Positions 1 through 9,107 of a stretch of 59,400 bases of DNA are shown here, piece after piece. Below the pieces are notes generated by a model. The model was not told the DNA's origin. It did no database searches and was given only the letters and a program-made list of their open reading frames with translations. Every line of letters starts with the position of its first letter. Position 1 is the first letter of the stretch. The DNA is taken from contig JABWBH010000023.1 of assembly GCA_013360585.1 (NCBI GenBank), positions 1 to 59,400 of the forward strand. Reading direction: 5' to 3'. A program made the position numbers and the translations under genes. Origin of the DNA: Phycisphaerae bacterium (lineage in GTDB: Bacteria > Planctomycetota > Phycisphaerae > UBA1845).

Positions 1-37
1 CCCCCGCCGCCGCCCCCCCCGCCGCCGCCGCCCCCCT
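1..37. repeat. GC-only low-complexity tract encoding poly-Gly
   Basis: The first 37 bases consist only of C and G (runs of GCC and C). On the minus strand they read as about 12 consecutive Gly codons (GGC/GGG) in the frame of the subtilase. Such a tract is both a plausible interdomain linker and a typical assembly break point. Confidence 0.8.
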
Positions 38-2159
38 CGGAATCGAGCGGGACACCGAACGAGTAACGACCGACGATGTTCCGCGCAAACAACGCGAAGT
101 ACTTGACCTGCCCCGTCGGCGGCGCCGTGAACGTAAACGACTTCTCTTTCGTGGCGAACGCGGTCACGCCCTCAGGCAGCTCGCCCAGCGTCACCCCCTG
201 ACAACCGATCTGGACGTCATTCGCCGCGTCGTAAACGTAGCAGACGCCGTCCGTCGGCACGAAGTCAAAGTCCGGATCCGTGCTCTCCACGATCAGGTAA
301 TCCACCGCCTCCAGCCCCGGACGGTTCGGATCCTCCTGCTCGTCATCATCCAGCGTCGGATCAAACTCCGGCGCCTCCCACCGGATCGAACGCACCAGCG
401 TGTTCACCGTCACATTCTTCGGAACCCCCGGCCACGTCTTGTTGCCGTTCGAGACCGACTGCACCGCCGCTTCGACCGCCCGCCGAGCGTTGATCCGCCC
501 GTATCCGTACCAGATGCTGTGCTGGGCGATCCGTCGATAAGGCGCCTCGCTGTTATCCTCGTCAATCCGCTCGGCCGTATGCTCCAGGATCGACCGCACC
601 TGATCCGCCGTCAGCAGCGGATTCGCCGAAACCACCAGCGCCGCCACTCCCGCCGCAACCGGACACGCCCCGGAGGTCCCGCCGAATGAAAGCGTGTAAT
701 TCCCTTCGGCATCCAGCCCGGGAAGTCCCCCATCAAACCCGCCGTCGTTGTAACCGTTATTCGGATACCCGCTCGCGTCCTCGTTGTCCGTAGAGACCAG
801 TCCGGGCAATGCCGCAAAGTCGTTGCTCGGGGCGACAAGGTCGATGTACAGCCCGTAATTACTGTAGAAAGATCGTATATCGCGAGCGTTGGAAGCGCCG
901 ACGCCGATCACGGAATCGAGAGTCGAGAGATCCTCGCCGTCCTCAAGTTCGTTGTTGTCGTTGCCGGTCGCAAAGAGAATCACCATCCCGCGCGCCCGCC
1001 CGTCCACCGGCGAGACCCGTCCCGTCCGGTACGCGTTGTCGATCGCCGCCTCAACGATCGGGTGCGGCTGTCCGTCGATGAATCCCCAACTGTTGTTGTG
1101 AACATCGACTTCGTCCGTCAGCGCCAGGGAGTACACCTGCGCCGTCTTGGATTCCGTCGTCGGCTCGCTCAACCCGCGCGTCGCCGAGAACGACGCCAGC
1201 GGCGCGACGCCGCGCACGCCCAAGGCGTTCGGCGCCGCCACGATCAGCCCCATCACTGGCGTCCCGTGGCTGTCGAAGATGCCCTTCGGACGCGGATCCC
1301 GGGAATCCGGCGTGTTCGGCTCCGCCGAAATGTCGTTCCCCTTGCCCGAGTAGTTGCTGAACAGATCCTCATGCGTCACGTCACACGAGTCGTCGAACAT
1401 GCCCACCAGGACATCCGCCCCCTGCGTCGTGTTCCACGCCGCCAGAACCTCGATGTCCGCTCCCGCCAGACCGCCCCCCTGACCGGTGTTGTTCAGGTGC
1501 CACTGCTCGGCGAAGAACTCATCCGCCGGCGTCTGATGCGGCTTCATCGGGCACACCAGATCCGCCGCAGACCACTCCACGATCGGATCGCGGAACATCT
1601 CCGCCGCCACAATCATGTCCACCGCATTCGCATCCGTCAGCGTCAGAACGTACGTATCCTTCAGCCCCAGCCGGTCCTCGCCCGCAATCCGCACACCGTA
1701 GCGGCTGAAGAATGCCTCCCGCTGCGCCGCCGTCGTCCCGCGCTTGAACTTCACCACCACCCCGCCCGACGACAGCACCGGAACCGTCTTTCCCGAGCGC
1801 CGCCACACCGGCTGCACCGTCGCCACGTTCCCATCCGAAAGCAGCGCCGCCCGCGCCGTCGCGTCGACCGCGCTCACTTCGACGATCCGCCACGGACCGC
1901 CCTTCTGGTGCGGAAGCATCCGCACCTCCACCGCCCCCAGCGACGACATCCGCTGTTTCCCGCCGCCTTCCAGCAGCGCCGTGTCCCGGAACTTCACCGC
2001 GAATTCCGTCGTCGAACGCTCCTGAAGATACGCCCGACCATCCCGCCCGTAACGCACCGCGTCCCCGCCCTGCGCGGTCAACGCCAGCACCAGCAACACC
2101 GCCGCGCCCGCCGACGCACTCCGTCCGACCGTCAACGACATTCGCTTTGTCCCCCGCAT
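1..2159 (-). CDS. Secreted subtilisin-like (S8) serine protease, C-terminus beyond window start
   Basis: The frame is open from an ATG at 2159 to the window edge (about 719 codons seen). AGGAAGG lies about 10 nt upstream of the start. A signal-peptide-like N-terminus (hydrophobic stretch AAVLLVLALTA) is followed by a propeptide-like region of roughly 200 residues. The S8 catalytic domain has an Asp motif (MFDDSCDVTHED, Asp near residue 256), a His motif (DSHGTPVMG, His near 298), an oxyanion-hole Asn (NNSWGF) and a nucleophile Ser (FGGTSGACPVAAG, Ser near 496). After the protease domain comes a fibronectin-type-looking region of about 130 residues (WEAPEFDP, YFALFARN), then a run of glycine codons that reaches base 1. 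The role is inferred as extracellular or cell-surface proteolysis. The linker suggests a further domain or anchor outside the window. Family assignment is firm; substrate is unknown. Confidence 0.9.
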   Translation of the reverse strand, partial: MRGTKRMSLTVGRSASAGAAVLLVLALTAQGGDAVRYGRDGRAYLQERSTTEFAVKFRDTALLEGGGKQRMSSLGAVEVRMLPHQKGGPWRIVEVSAVDATARAALLSDGNVATVQPVWRRSGKTVPVLSSGGVVVKFKRGTTAAQREAFFSRYGVRIAGEDRLGLKDTYVLTLTDANAVDMIVAAEMFRDPIVEWSAADLVCPMKPHQTPADEFFAEQWHLNNTGQGGGLAGADIEVLAAWNTTQGADVLVGMFDDSCDVTHEDLFSNYSGKGNDISAEPNTPDSRDPRPKGIFDSHGTPVMGLIVAAPNALGVRGVAPLASFSATRGLSEPTTESKTAQVYSLALTDEVDVHNNSWGFIDGQPHPIVEAAIDNAYRTGRVSPVDGRARGMVILFATGNDNNELEDGEDLSTLDSVIGVGASNARDIRSFYSNYGLYIDLVAPSNDFAALPGLVSTDNEDASGYPNNGYNDGGFDGGLPGLDAEGNYTLSFGGTSGACPVAAGVAALVVSANPLLTADQVRSILEHTAERIDEDNSEAPYRRIAQHSIWYGYGRINARRAVEAAVQSVSNGNKTWPGVPKNVTVNTLVRSIRWEAPEFDPTLDDDEQEDPNRPGLEAVDYLIVESTDPDFDFVPTDGVCYVYDAANDVQIGCQGVTLGELPEGVTAFATKEKSFTFTAPPTGQVKYFALFARNIVGRYSFGVPLDSEGGGGGGGGGGG

Positions 2160-2401
2160 GTTTGAGTCGCCTTCCTGGAATGCCCCAGCCGCGCAACGCC
2201 CCCGGCGGCCGATCGCCCCGTTCCCGGCGCGGACCCGCCCCCGGCACATTCCTTCTGGATCGCATTCTTGAACCCGCGCAGTGACCTGTCAAGGATTGTC
2301 CGTCACCGCCGGACCCGCCTCGCTTGCCGCGTTTTCCGCGGAAACCGGGGTACAACCTCCAGGCCAAAACCACCCCGTCCGGAGCGAGACCGCACCACCC
2401 C

Positions 2402-3556
2402 TCAAGGTTTGAGGGTCGCCTGGAGGGCGAGAATCGCATATGCGGTGGCGAGAACCGGGTTGTCCTCCATCCAACGCTCCTCCTCGTTCACCCAGCTTCC
2501 ATCCGCGCGCTGAAGCGAAGCGAGCTTCTCGCAGAGATCCTGCCGCCAGCGACGCGGCTGACCCCGTCCATCGACAACCACCTCTTCTCCCCACGCCGCC
2601 AGCGCCCGCGCGAAAACGTGATAGTAGTAGAAAAGCCCTTCGCGGGACTGCGCCCCCGGCATGTTCGGATTCTCGTCCAGCGAATAATGCCGCTTGATCC
2701 ACTCAAACGCCTGCTTCACCCGAGGATCGTCCCGGCTCACGTTCGCATAAAGCAGGCTCTTGAACCCGGCGTACGTCATCGACCCGTAACTGCGAAGCCG
2801 CGGGCGACCTTCGATAATCTCCTCACCCGCCTTGCTCTCCCCGCCGTTGGCCGGCGAGTACACAAACCCGCCGTCCGTCGCCCCGCGGGCAAAAGGCTGA
2901 TCATTCGTCTCCGACAGCATCTGACAGCGCGAAATAAACGCCAACGCTTTCTGATAAGCCGGGTCGTCTTTCGACAGCCCGCTGTCGTGCAGCGCCTCCA
3001 CCATCATCTGCGTATTCGACAGGTCCGGACGCTTGCTGTTCCCGTAGCCCGCGCCCCCGTACCAGGCATCGGAACGGTCCTTGTCCTCATCCTCATCCCA
3101 CTGGATCCGCTTGATGAAGCGCCGCGCTCCCTCGATATCCGCTTTGAACCGCGCCTCCTTCGTGGCCGCCAGCGCCGTGATCGCCACGCAGGTGTGATAG
3201 TTCGGCATCCCCTCGGCCTCGACGTAGATGCCGCCGTCTTCCCGCTTGAACCGCAGAACGTACGCCAGCGCCCGCTCCACCGCCGGATGCTTCGGACCGT
3301 AACGCGCGTCCTGGATCAGGCATTGCGCCGCCATCGCCGTGATCGCAGGGTGCGTCTGTCCGCGGATCTCCCACCCGCCGTCAGGCCGCTGCGACCCGAT
3401 CAGGTATTCCAGCCCTTTTGTCACCGAGTCGCGGGCGCGATGCTCCGCCGCAGGATCAACCGGAACCGGCTGCGCCGCAACCGTCGTCGCAAGCAGCAAG
3501 GCCAACCCGGATGTCGAACACATCCTGAAACCAGACTTGCTCAGCATCGTCTTCAT
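2402..3556 (-). CDS. Secreted prenyltransferase/squalene-oxidase-repeat protein
   Basis: 384 aa with a Sec signal peptide (hydrophobic LALLLATTVAAQP) and repeated alpha/alpha-barrel QW-like motifs: GSQRPDGGWEIRG, FKREDGGIYVEAEG, GATDGGFVYSP, LQRADGSWVNEEER. Each is followed by a helix of the type LATAYAILAL. This is the repeat pattern of the squalene cyclase/prenyltransferase superfamily, but I see no cyclase DxDD acid motif, so catalysis is unproven. Secreted single-domain proteins of this kind are frequent in planctomycetes; their function is unknown. AAAGG lies about 9 nt upstream of the ATG. It lies downstream of the response-regulator gene on the same strand, with a 377-nt gap that holds a hairpin array. 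Confidence 0.85.
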   Translation of the reverse strand: MKTMLSKSGFRMCSTSGLALLLATTVAAQPVPVDPAAEHRARDSVTKGLEYLIGSQRPDGGWEIRGQTHPAITAMAAQCLIQDARYGPKHPAVERALAYVLRFKREDGGIYVEAEGMPNYHTCVAITALAATKEARFKADIEGARRFIKRIQWDEDEDKDRSDAWYGGAGYGNSKRPDLSNTQMMVEALHDSGLSKDDPAYQKALAFISRCQMLSETNDQPFARGATDGGFVYSPANGGESKAGEEIIEGRPRLRSYGSMTYAGFKSLLYANVSRDDPRVKQAFEWIKRHYSLDENPNMPGAQSREGLFYYYHVFARALAAWGEEVVVDGRGQPRRWRQDLCEKLASLQRADGSWVNEEERWMEDNPVLATAYAILALQATLKP

Positions 3557-3734
3557 TGCCGCAGACCTTTCTCAAGTGACGGATTCAAGTGACGGGTTGA
3601 AGTCTCGTGAGAGTAAACCCGAAGCGAGCGAAGAACAATTCCCGTCTGCATCAGGCGGCGGATTCCCGGTGAGCCTCTGAGGCGCGACGCAGATCCGTCG
3701 ACCTGAGGCGCCCTCGGAGAATCATCCGACAATC

Positions 3735-3820
3735 TTAGCCCCGGAAGGGGTGCCGGGAAGCAGCCCAGCACGCAAGTGCTGGGAGGCCGCCGCGGAGAAC
3801 CCGGGAGTCCCGGAGGGACG
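3735..3820. repeat. Intergenic hairpin array with GNRA-type loops
   Basis: This lies in the 377-nt gap between the start of the squalene-cyclase-like gene (3556) and the end of the receiver/GAF gene (3934). Three short perfect palindromes follow each other: CCCC-GGAA-GGGG (3739-3750), CCCAGCAC-GCAA-GTGCTGGG (3764-3783) and GTCCC-GGA-GGGAC (3807-3819). The first two loops fit GNRA tetraloops. The phrase AGTCCCGGAGGGACG resembles multicopy intergenic repeats I associate with planctomycete genomes (from memory, not searched). There is no U tract, so a simple terminator is unlikely. No gene was seen in the rest of the gap. Confidence 0.55.
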
Positions 3821-3933
3821 ACAAAAGTTCGGAAGGAGGGGATGCCGTCGCCCCGCCGATCCCCCCAAGCATCGTCGCCCGCCGCGTCACAACGACAGAA
3901 CATCCGAGGCGCCGAACACCCGAACCCGCGGAT

Positions 3934-5619
3934 TTACGTCGCCCGGGCGGCGGATTGCAGCGCTGAGCGGATTTCCGTCAGGAGCTGGTCCACCTTGAAC
4001 GGTTTGAACAACACCGCGTTCAGCCCCTCGCGGTTCGCGCGAACGATGGCGTGGTTCGGATCATATCCGAAACCGGTCATGAGGATCACGGGCGTCCGCG
4101 CATCCGCGACGCGCGCCGCCGCGAAGATCTCGTATCCGTTCTTGCCCGGCAGGCGGATGTCCGAAAGCACGAGGTCGAACGCCCCCTGGCGAGCGATCTC
4201 GGCCAGCGCCGAGGGTCCGTCCGCCACCGCCGTCACCCGGCACCCGTAGCTGGCCAGCACATCACGCACCGTCTCGCGCAGGATCGCCTCGTCGTCCGCA
4301 ATCAACACGCGTTTGTCCTGAAGCACCGGGTCGAACCGCGGCCCGCGGCTCTCCTTCGACCCCACCACGCACGACGCCGGCGACGTCACCCGTGAGAACG
4401 CCTCGCGGATGCCCACGATCGTCTCCGACAAGCCGTCCAGCCGGCGACGAAGGTCGTCCAGACCGATGAATTCCTCGCGGATCGTCTCCACCTCCGTCAA
4501 GGCGTCATTGAGCGGTCCGAGCACCTCCGCCTTCACGTCCTGCCGGAGCTGACCGGTCATCGTGTGACGCTCCGTCGCCAGCAACTCCAGCGTATGCAGC
4601 GCCATCGCGATCGACCGCCCGAAGATCTCCGCGAACTGCCGATCCTCCTCGGTGAACGCGCACCCACGATCGCTTTCGATGTTGAACACGCCGACAAGCT
4701 GGTCGCCCAGCGTCAGCGGAACCGTCAGCGACGACTGCGCGTTGCCCAGCCCGCGGATGTAATGCGCGTCCTTCGACACGTCCGGACACAGGTACGACCG
4801 CCCCGTCGCCGCCACGTATCCGCAGATCCCGTTGCCCTCCGTGTTCGCGTACAAGTCGATCCCGCGCACCGCCGACGGCATCCCGCTCGCCAGCGCCAGC
4901 TCCAGCTTGTTCGTCTTCCGGTCCACCACGAACACCGCGACGTGGTCGAAGTGCATCAGCTCATGCGCATAATGCATGACCTTCTCTTCAAGAAGCGCCA
5001 GACGCTCCGCGGCGTTGCGCTTCGTCAGTTGCTCCGCGTCCAGACGGACAAGCTGCCGGCCCGCGTCGTCGATCACATTGATTCGGTTCTGAAGCCTGCG
5101 CTCACGCGTCACGTCCGTCACCGACACCGACAGCCCGGCCAGCACGCCGTCGCCGCTCCGCAGCGGCGTCAGCACAGCCTGATAGATGTCCCCGGTGTCG
5201 GTCGTGAAATCGAGGCGGTGGGCGGCGGGAGCGGAAGAGGGAGAGGAGGACTTGAGGGACTTCAGCGTGTCGAGAGCAGCCTGCATCAGGGGTTCTTCGA
5301 CTTGAGGGGGCAGGGCGTCTTCTGACGGAAACCGGCCCAGGAATCTCCCCTGCGGATCCAGAACCCACGTGTAACTCGTAAGCCCTCCCGCCGACTCCTG
5401 AACTTGGGCGGGGCGTTTCAACCCGATCAGAAACCGCAGCAGATTCGCATCCCCGACCACCAGATCGTAAGAATGCTCACGCAGCGCCTGCGGGGCCTCC
5501 GCCAGAGTCAAGGCCCGCGTAAGCTGAACCCGCCCGTCCAGCACACCCAGCCACTCCTCCAGCTCTTCGCTGCGACCCAGGGCCAACACGTTCAGAGTCT
5601 TCACCAGACTGTCGTTCAT
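3934..5619 (-). CDS. PAS-GAF-receiver signalling protein
   Basis: 561 aa, no membrane segment. Residues 1-75 resemble a degenerate receiver-like fold. Residues about 85-180 look PAS-like (TYTWVLDPQGRFLGRF, then SVTDVTRERRLQ). A GAF domain follows at about 195-345 (HFDHVAVFVVDRKTNKLELALA, GNGICGYVAATG, VGVFNIESDRGCAF). Next is a coiled-coil linker, then a canonical receiver at about 435-555 with the acidic pocket (LIADDEA), phospho-acceptor Asp (LVLSDIRLPGKNG) and conserved Lys (LFKPFK). It has neither a histidine-kinase nor an output domain, so it probably passes signals by protein-protein interaction. No partner kinase is adjacent. The ATG at 5619 has no strong SD. Confidence 0.85.
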   Translation of the reverse strand: MNDSLVKTLNVLALGRSEELEEWLGVLDGRVQLTRALTLAEAPQALREHSYDLVVGDANLLRFLIGLKRPAQVQESAGGLTSYTWVLDPQGRFLGRFPSEDALPPQVEEPLMQAALDTLKSLKSSSPSSAPAAHRLDFTTDTGDIYQAVLTPLRSGDGVLAGLSVSVTDVTRERRLQNRINVIDDAGRQLVRLDAEQLTKRNAAERLALLEEKVMHYAHELMHFDHVAVFVVDRKTNKLELALASGMPSAVRGIDLYANTEGNGICGYVAATGRSYLCPDVSKDAHYIRGLGNAQSSLTVPLTLGDQLVGVFNIESDRGCAFTEEDRQFAEIFGRSIAMALHTLELLATERHTMTGQLRQDVKAEVLGPLNDALTEVETIREEFIGLDDLRRRLDGLSETIVGIREAFSRVTSPASCVVGSKESRGPRFDPVLQDKRVLIADDEAILRETVRDVLASYGCRVTAVADGPSALAEIARQGAFDLVLSDIRLPGKNGYEIFAAARVADARTPVILMTGFGYDPNHAIVRANREGLNAVLFKPFKVDQLLTEIRSALQSAARAT

Positions 5620-5729
5620 CGTAGGTCTACACCCGGGGTGCGTCTTCCCTGTCTCGGTTATTCTAGTCCCCGTTCAGCAGAGATTCCGGAGTTCCCCCTG
5701 TTTGTTTTTTGACACTTCGCGGTTGCAAT

Positions 5730-5759
5730 AAGATAGCGTCCGACGACGTGTACCTTCAA
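5730..5759 (-). promoter_or_regulatory. Candidate sigma70-type promoter for the PAS-GAF-receiver gene
   Basis: Read on the minus strand: TTGAAG (5759-5754), an 18-nt spacer, then TATCTT (5735-5730), about 110 nt upstream of the start codon at 5619. The surrounding 280-nt gap is AT-richer than its flanks and holds no gene. Confidence 0.35.
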
Positions 5760-5900
5760 GAGACCGTGTTTTGACTCAATCCTCCCCGCCCGGAAGTCGC
5801 CGCGGAAGGTTGTAACCGCCGGCGCCTCGGGTGTTCGCCGAAGCCCCCCACCACCCCGCTGCCCAGATTCCCGAGCTGCCGCGCAACCCCTTCTCGCCCG

Positions 5901-7067
5901 CTATCGGACGCACCTGGCGGTCATTTCTTCATAAACGCCGATGACCTCCCGTGCGTGTCGTTTCATGTAAAGGCGATCCGCCCCCGCCAACGCTGCTCGC
6001 GCCGCCGCCTCTTGCGCAGAAGGATCCAGCAATCGGCGGACGCACGACGCAATCCCTTCCACGTCCGCCGGGTCGTCAACGATGAACCCGCTTTCGCCTT
6101 GGCGGACGGCCTCCGAAGCGCCGTCCCAACGCGTCGTCACGCAGGGCAACCCGCTCACCAGAGCCTCCAGAACAACCCGGCTGCAGGGGTCATAATACGT
6201 CGGATGAACCAGCGCGTCCGCCGCATGCATGAACGCTTGAACCCGGTTGGACGAACCGACGAAGCGAACGACATCGGACACGCCCAGCCGCTCCGCCTGC
6301 TGCCGCCATCGCACGGAGGGCATCCGCCCGATGATCAGCGACCGCACGCGCCGACCGCCTTCGCGGCGCAGCAGCGCCTGCGCCTCCAACCACCTCGCCA
6401 CGCCCTTCAGGCGGAAATTGTGCGCCACCACGATGACGAGGAAATCCGTGTCCGCGATCGTGTACTCCGACCGGATCGCCTCCCGATCCTGGCGCCGCCG
6501 CGATGCCGATGCCTCATCCGGGTTCACCGCGTTGTACACGACGCGGACGCGCGACGCGTCCACCCGGTAGTGTCGCCGAAGCTGGTCCGCGACGTAGTTC
6601 GACAGCGCCAGGATCACCGGTCCGTCCGGCGACGTAAAAAGCCGCCGCTCCAGCGCAAGCTGATGACGTTGCTTGAAGTTCAGTTGGTTGGCGATCCGCT
6701 TCAGACGGCGCAGACGCCCCGGCGGCAGCAGCGCCAGGTTCCGCTCGACGCTCTCCGCCACCGTCCCACCGCGTGGTTGATACACCGTCGCCGACCGGCA
6801 CGGCGTGATCGCGTGAACCACGTCGTACCCCCCGTCGCGCACGCGCCGGTCGACGCGCTGCGCAAACGTGATGCTTCGCCGGGTCCGCGTCACCGCCGCG
6901 CCGGAAACCGTGTGAACCTGAAGCCCTGGAACCGGGGATATCCGGCTCCGCGTATACAGGTCAACCTCGATCCCCGCTTCGAGAAGATGATGAAGAAACT
7001 GAAACGTGGAGGTCTCCGCACCCCCGCGCCACCCGTCGATCCACTCTGTCACCAGCGCAATGCGCAC
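5901..7067 (-). CDS. Glycosyltransferase family 4 (LPS-core-type)
   Basis: 388 aa GT-B glycosyltransferase. The N-terminal Rossmann half opens with MRIALVTEWIDGWRGGAET and contains DVVHAITPC. The C-terminal half carries the GT4 donor-binding region (GVARWLEAQALLRR, VRFVGSSNRVQAFMHAADALVHPTYYDPCSRVVLEAL) with the family EX7E-type motif, and the tail GASEAVRQGESGFIVDDP. The pattern is close to LPS glucosyltransferase I (WaaG-like) enzymes. It lies 45 nt downstream of a WaaP/Kdo-kinase-type gene on the same strand, supporting a role in building an outer-membrane glycolipid core. The sugar donor cannot be deduced. Confidence 0.85.
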   Translation of the reverse strand: MRIALVTEWIDGWRGGAETSTFQFLHHLLEAGIEVDLYTRSRISPVPGLQVHTVSGAAVTRTRRSITFAQRVDRRVRDGGYDVVHAITPCRSATVYQPRGGTVAESVERNLALLPPGRLRRLKRIANQLNFKQRHQLALERRLFTSPDGPVILALSNYVADQLRRHYRVDASRVRVVYNAVNPDEASASRRRQDREAIRSEYTIADTDFLVIVVAHNFRLKGVARWLEAQALLRREGGRRVRSLIIGRMPSVRWRQQAERLGVSDVVRFVGSSNRVQAFMHAADALVHPTYYDPCSRVVLEALVSGLPCVTTRWDGASEAVRQGESGFIVDDPADVEGIASCVRRLLDPSAQEAAARAALAGADRLYMKRHAREVIGVYEEMTARCVR

Positions 7068-7112
7068 GCCTCGGATTCACACGGGTCCGCCGACGCCTTC
7101 CCTCGCCCGCGG

Positions 7113-7964
7113 TCAGCGCCGCAACCGGCGGGCGTCGTGCCGCGCGATCGACCGGGTTTTGTGAGCGATCGACCGGATCAGCCGCTTGTCCCCGGCGCGC
7201 AGCCTAGACACCTCAAGATAATGTTTCAACCACCGCACACGCGCCACACGCGACACCAGGCCCGCCGGACACGAGTACGACAGCGACGCCAGATCCTTCA
7301 CGATCCAGCGTCGACGCCGCCACCGCGGGCGGAACACGCGCTGAAGGTCGATCAACCGGAACACCGGACCCGCGACCGTCTCCTCCACGAAGGCGTGCGC
7401 CGCATAAAGATCCCGGTGGACGTGTCCGGTTTCGTGAAATCGCCGGATCAGCGAGGCCAGCGGCGCGATCAACCGCCGCCGGATCTCGTCCGCACTTCCC
7501 GCCTTGCGGGCGAACCACGCCTCGAGAGATTCCCCCGGCACTTCGGTGATCAACACCGCGCTGCGAAGCTCGCGCTCTCCGCGCCGCTCCTCCGCCAGCG
7601 CGACAGCCGTCGGCACGCCGATTCCGCTCTCGGCGAGCCTGCGCATCCACGTCCACTCCACCCCCGCCAGCGTACGCGCCGCCGCGCAGGTCCGACGCGC
7701 CGCGCGCACCGCACTCCGGGGAGGATCAACGTAACGTTTCAGGAAAAAGGAGGCCCGGCGACCGCCCTCGCCCTGAAGCTCGACGCGCAACCGCTCGCGC
7801 CACGACGCCAGACCTCGCTTCCCCAGGCTTGCAGCCCCCCGAAGGTTCAGCAAGGCCTCGGGATCGGAAAGCCCGTTGCGCCGCAGCAGCGCCTCGAACG
7901 CCGGGGCGATCTCCAGCCGCCGCTCGACGCCTTCCGCAGCGGAAACCTCCGCCGGTGCATTCAC
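7113..7964 (-). CDS. LPS core kinase (WaaP/Kdo kinase family)
   Basis: 283 aa protein-kinase-like fold. Diagnostic pieces are the catalytic-loop motif HVHRDLYAAH, the metal-binding LIDLQRVFRPRW and the downstream IVKDLASLSYS. All match the family that phosphorylates heptose or Kdo in lipopolysaccharide. An N-terminal lobe with FFLKRYV and LAGVEWTWMRRL precedes them. The start ATG overlaps the stop of the upstream membrane-protein gene by 4 nt (ATGA), indicating translational coupling. With the glycosyltransferase downstream it forms an envelope-glycolipid module. Confidence 0.8.
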   Translation of the reverse strand: MNAPAEVSAAEGVERRLEIAPAFEALLRRNGLSDPEALLNLRGAASLGKRGLASWRERLRVELQGEGGRRASFFLKRYVDPPRSAVRAARRTCAAARTLAGVEWTWMRRLAESGIGVPTAVALAEERRGERELRSAVLITEVPGESLEAWFARKAGSADEIRRRLIAPLASLIRRFHETGHVHRDLYAAHAFVEETVAGPVFRLIDLQRVFRPRWRRRRWIVKDLASLSYSCPAGLVSRVARVRWLKHYLEVSRLRAGDKRLIRSIAHKTRSIARHDARRLRR

Positions 7965-8995
7965 GACGCGCCGGCTCCGACCGTCTCCGCCTCTCTCGAA
8001 CGAGTGTCCTGGTGCTTTGCACGCTCCCGCAGCACATCAAGACGCTCCCGCACCTCCTGCGCCATCCGCGTGTTCGGAAACTCTCGCACCAGCTCCGCAC
8101 CGACCTCCAGCGCGTCGTGCCAACGCCGCTCCGTCACCGCAAAGCGGAACTTCACACCCATCTGGAGCAGCTTCTCCTTGAACACCGTCCGCGCCGAGTC
8201 CTGAAGCTCCTTCGCCTCTTCCGGCGTCAGGTACAAATCCAGATCCTTTAGCACCTCGATCGCATGATCCACGTCGTGACGGTTCACCGCCGAACGCCAC
8301 TCCGCCAGCAAGGCGTTCTTCCGCTCCTCCCACATCGCCCGCAGACGCCCCGGCAGCGGTGCAACCCGCGGGTCGTCCGGCAGCAGTTTCAGCAACCGGT
8401 CAATTTCCGATTTCGCCAGCGCCCACTCTCCGCGCCGGCAGTGCTCGTCCACCAGTTGCAGCGCCGCGGTCAGCTTCCGCGAGATCGCGTCGCTTTTCGC
8501 GTCCTTCGCTTCCTCCCGGATCTGGGCGGCTTCCTCGCGATATCCGAAACGCCGCTCCATCTCGTCCACCAGATGCATCGCCCCTTCCCAGTCCTCCCGG
8601 CGGATCGCCGCGCGGATCGTCTGACGCAGTGAGTCCAGCTCCCGATCCCGATGCACCAGCGACTTCGCCGAATCCGAGATGTCCGTGTTGGCGACAATCT
8701 GGTCGAGTCGCGCGAGCTGACGTCCCAGCAATTCCGTCATGTCGCGATATTCCCCGAGCTGGCGCGCCGTCGTCCCCTCCATCTTGATCAGAATGCTGAT
8801 GAGCGCCACCCAGTACACCCCGAAGAAGATCGCCGCGACCCCCGCGATCACATGCCACAACACCCGCGGCGCAGTCGTACCCGAAATCCCCGCCAACACG
8901 ACGCCGATCCCCCCCAGAATCAGCACCAGACCCGCGACATACGCCACCGCCTTGAAATGTCCGAACCGGCCTGGAAGCGCGCTCATTTTCGTCAT
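7961..8995 (-). CDS. Two-TM membrane protein with long helical/TPR-like domain
   Basis: 344 aa, not recognised as a named family. Two hydrophobic segments (VAYVAGLVLILGGIGVVLAG at about 18-37, VIAGVAAIFFGVYWVALISI at about 49-68) anchor it. A charged, mainly alpha-helical region follows with repeated degenerate TPR-like units (EDWEGAMHLVDEMERRFGY, GEWALAKSEIDRLLKLLPDD, HDVDHAIEVLKDLDLYL, RRWHDALEVGAELVREFPN). It is the first gene of the three-gene cluster with the LPS-type kinase and glycosyltransferase and overlaps the kinase start by 4 nt. A scaffold role in the envelope is possible but unsupported by direct evidence. Confidence 0.75.
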   Translation of the reverse strand: MTKMSALPGRFGHFKAVAYVAGLVLILGGIGVVLAGISGTTAPRVLWHVIAGVAAIFFGVYWVALISILIKMEGTTARQLGEYRDMTELLGRQLARLDQIVANTDISDSAKSLVHRDRELDSLRQTIRAAIRREDWEGAMHLVDEMERRFGYREEAAQIREEAKDAKSDAISRKLTAALQLVDEHCRRGEWALAKSEIDRLLKLLPDDPRVAPLPGRLRAMWEERKNALLAEWRSAVNRHDVDHAIEVLKDLDLYLTPEEAKELQDSARTVFKEKLLQMGVKFRFAVTERRWHDALEVGAELVREFPNTRMAQEVRERLDVLRERAKHQDTRSREAETVGAGAS

Positions 8996-9107
8996 CCTCC
9001 TTTGTCGTCGGGGATCGATCGTACGACCTTGTCGTTGTCATCCGTCGTCGCGGGTTCACCGGCGCTGGAACCCGCTTGCGAGATTCAGCCCGCATCCGCC
9101 TTGTTCT

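Noticed and set aside
5955-8204. A plus-strand open frame of about 750 codons
   Set aside because: It is Arg-rich low-complexity text opposite the glycosyltransferase, WaaP-type kinase and membrane-protein genes, all of which show clear motifs.
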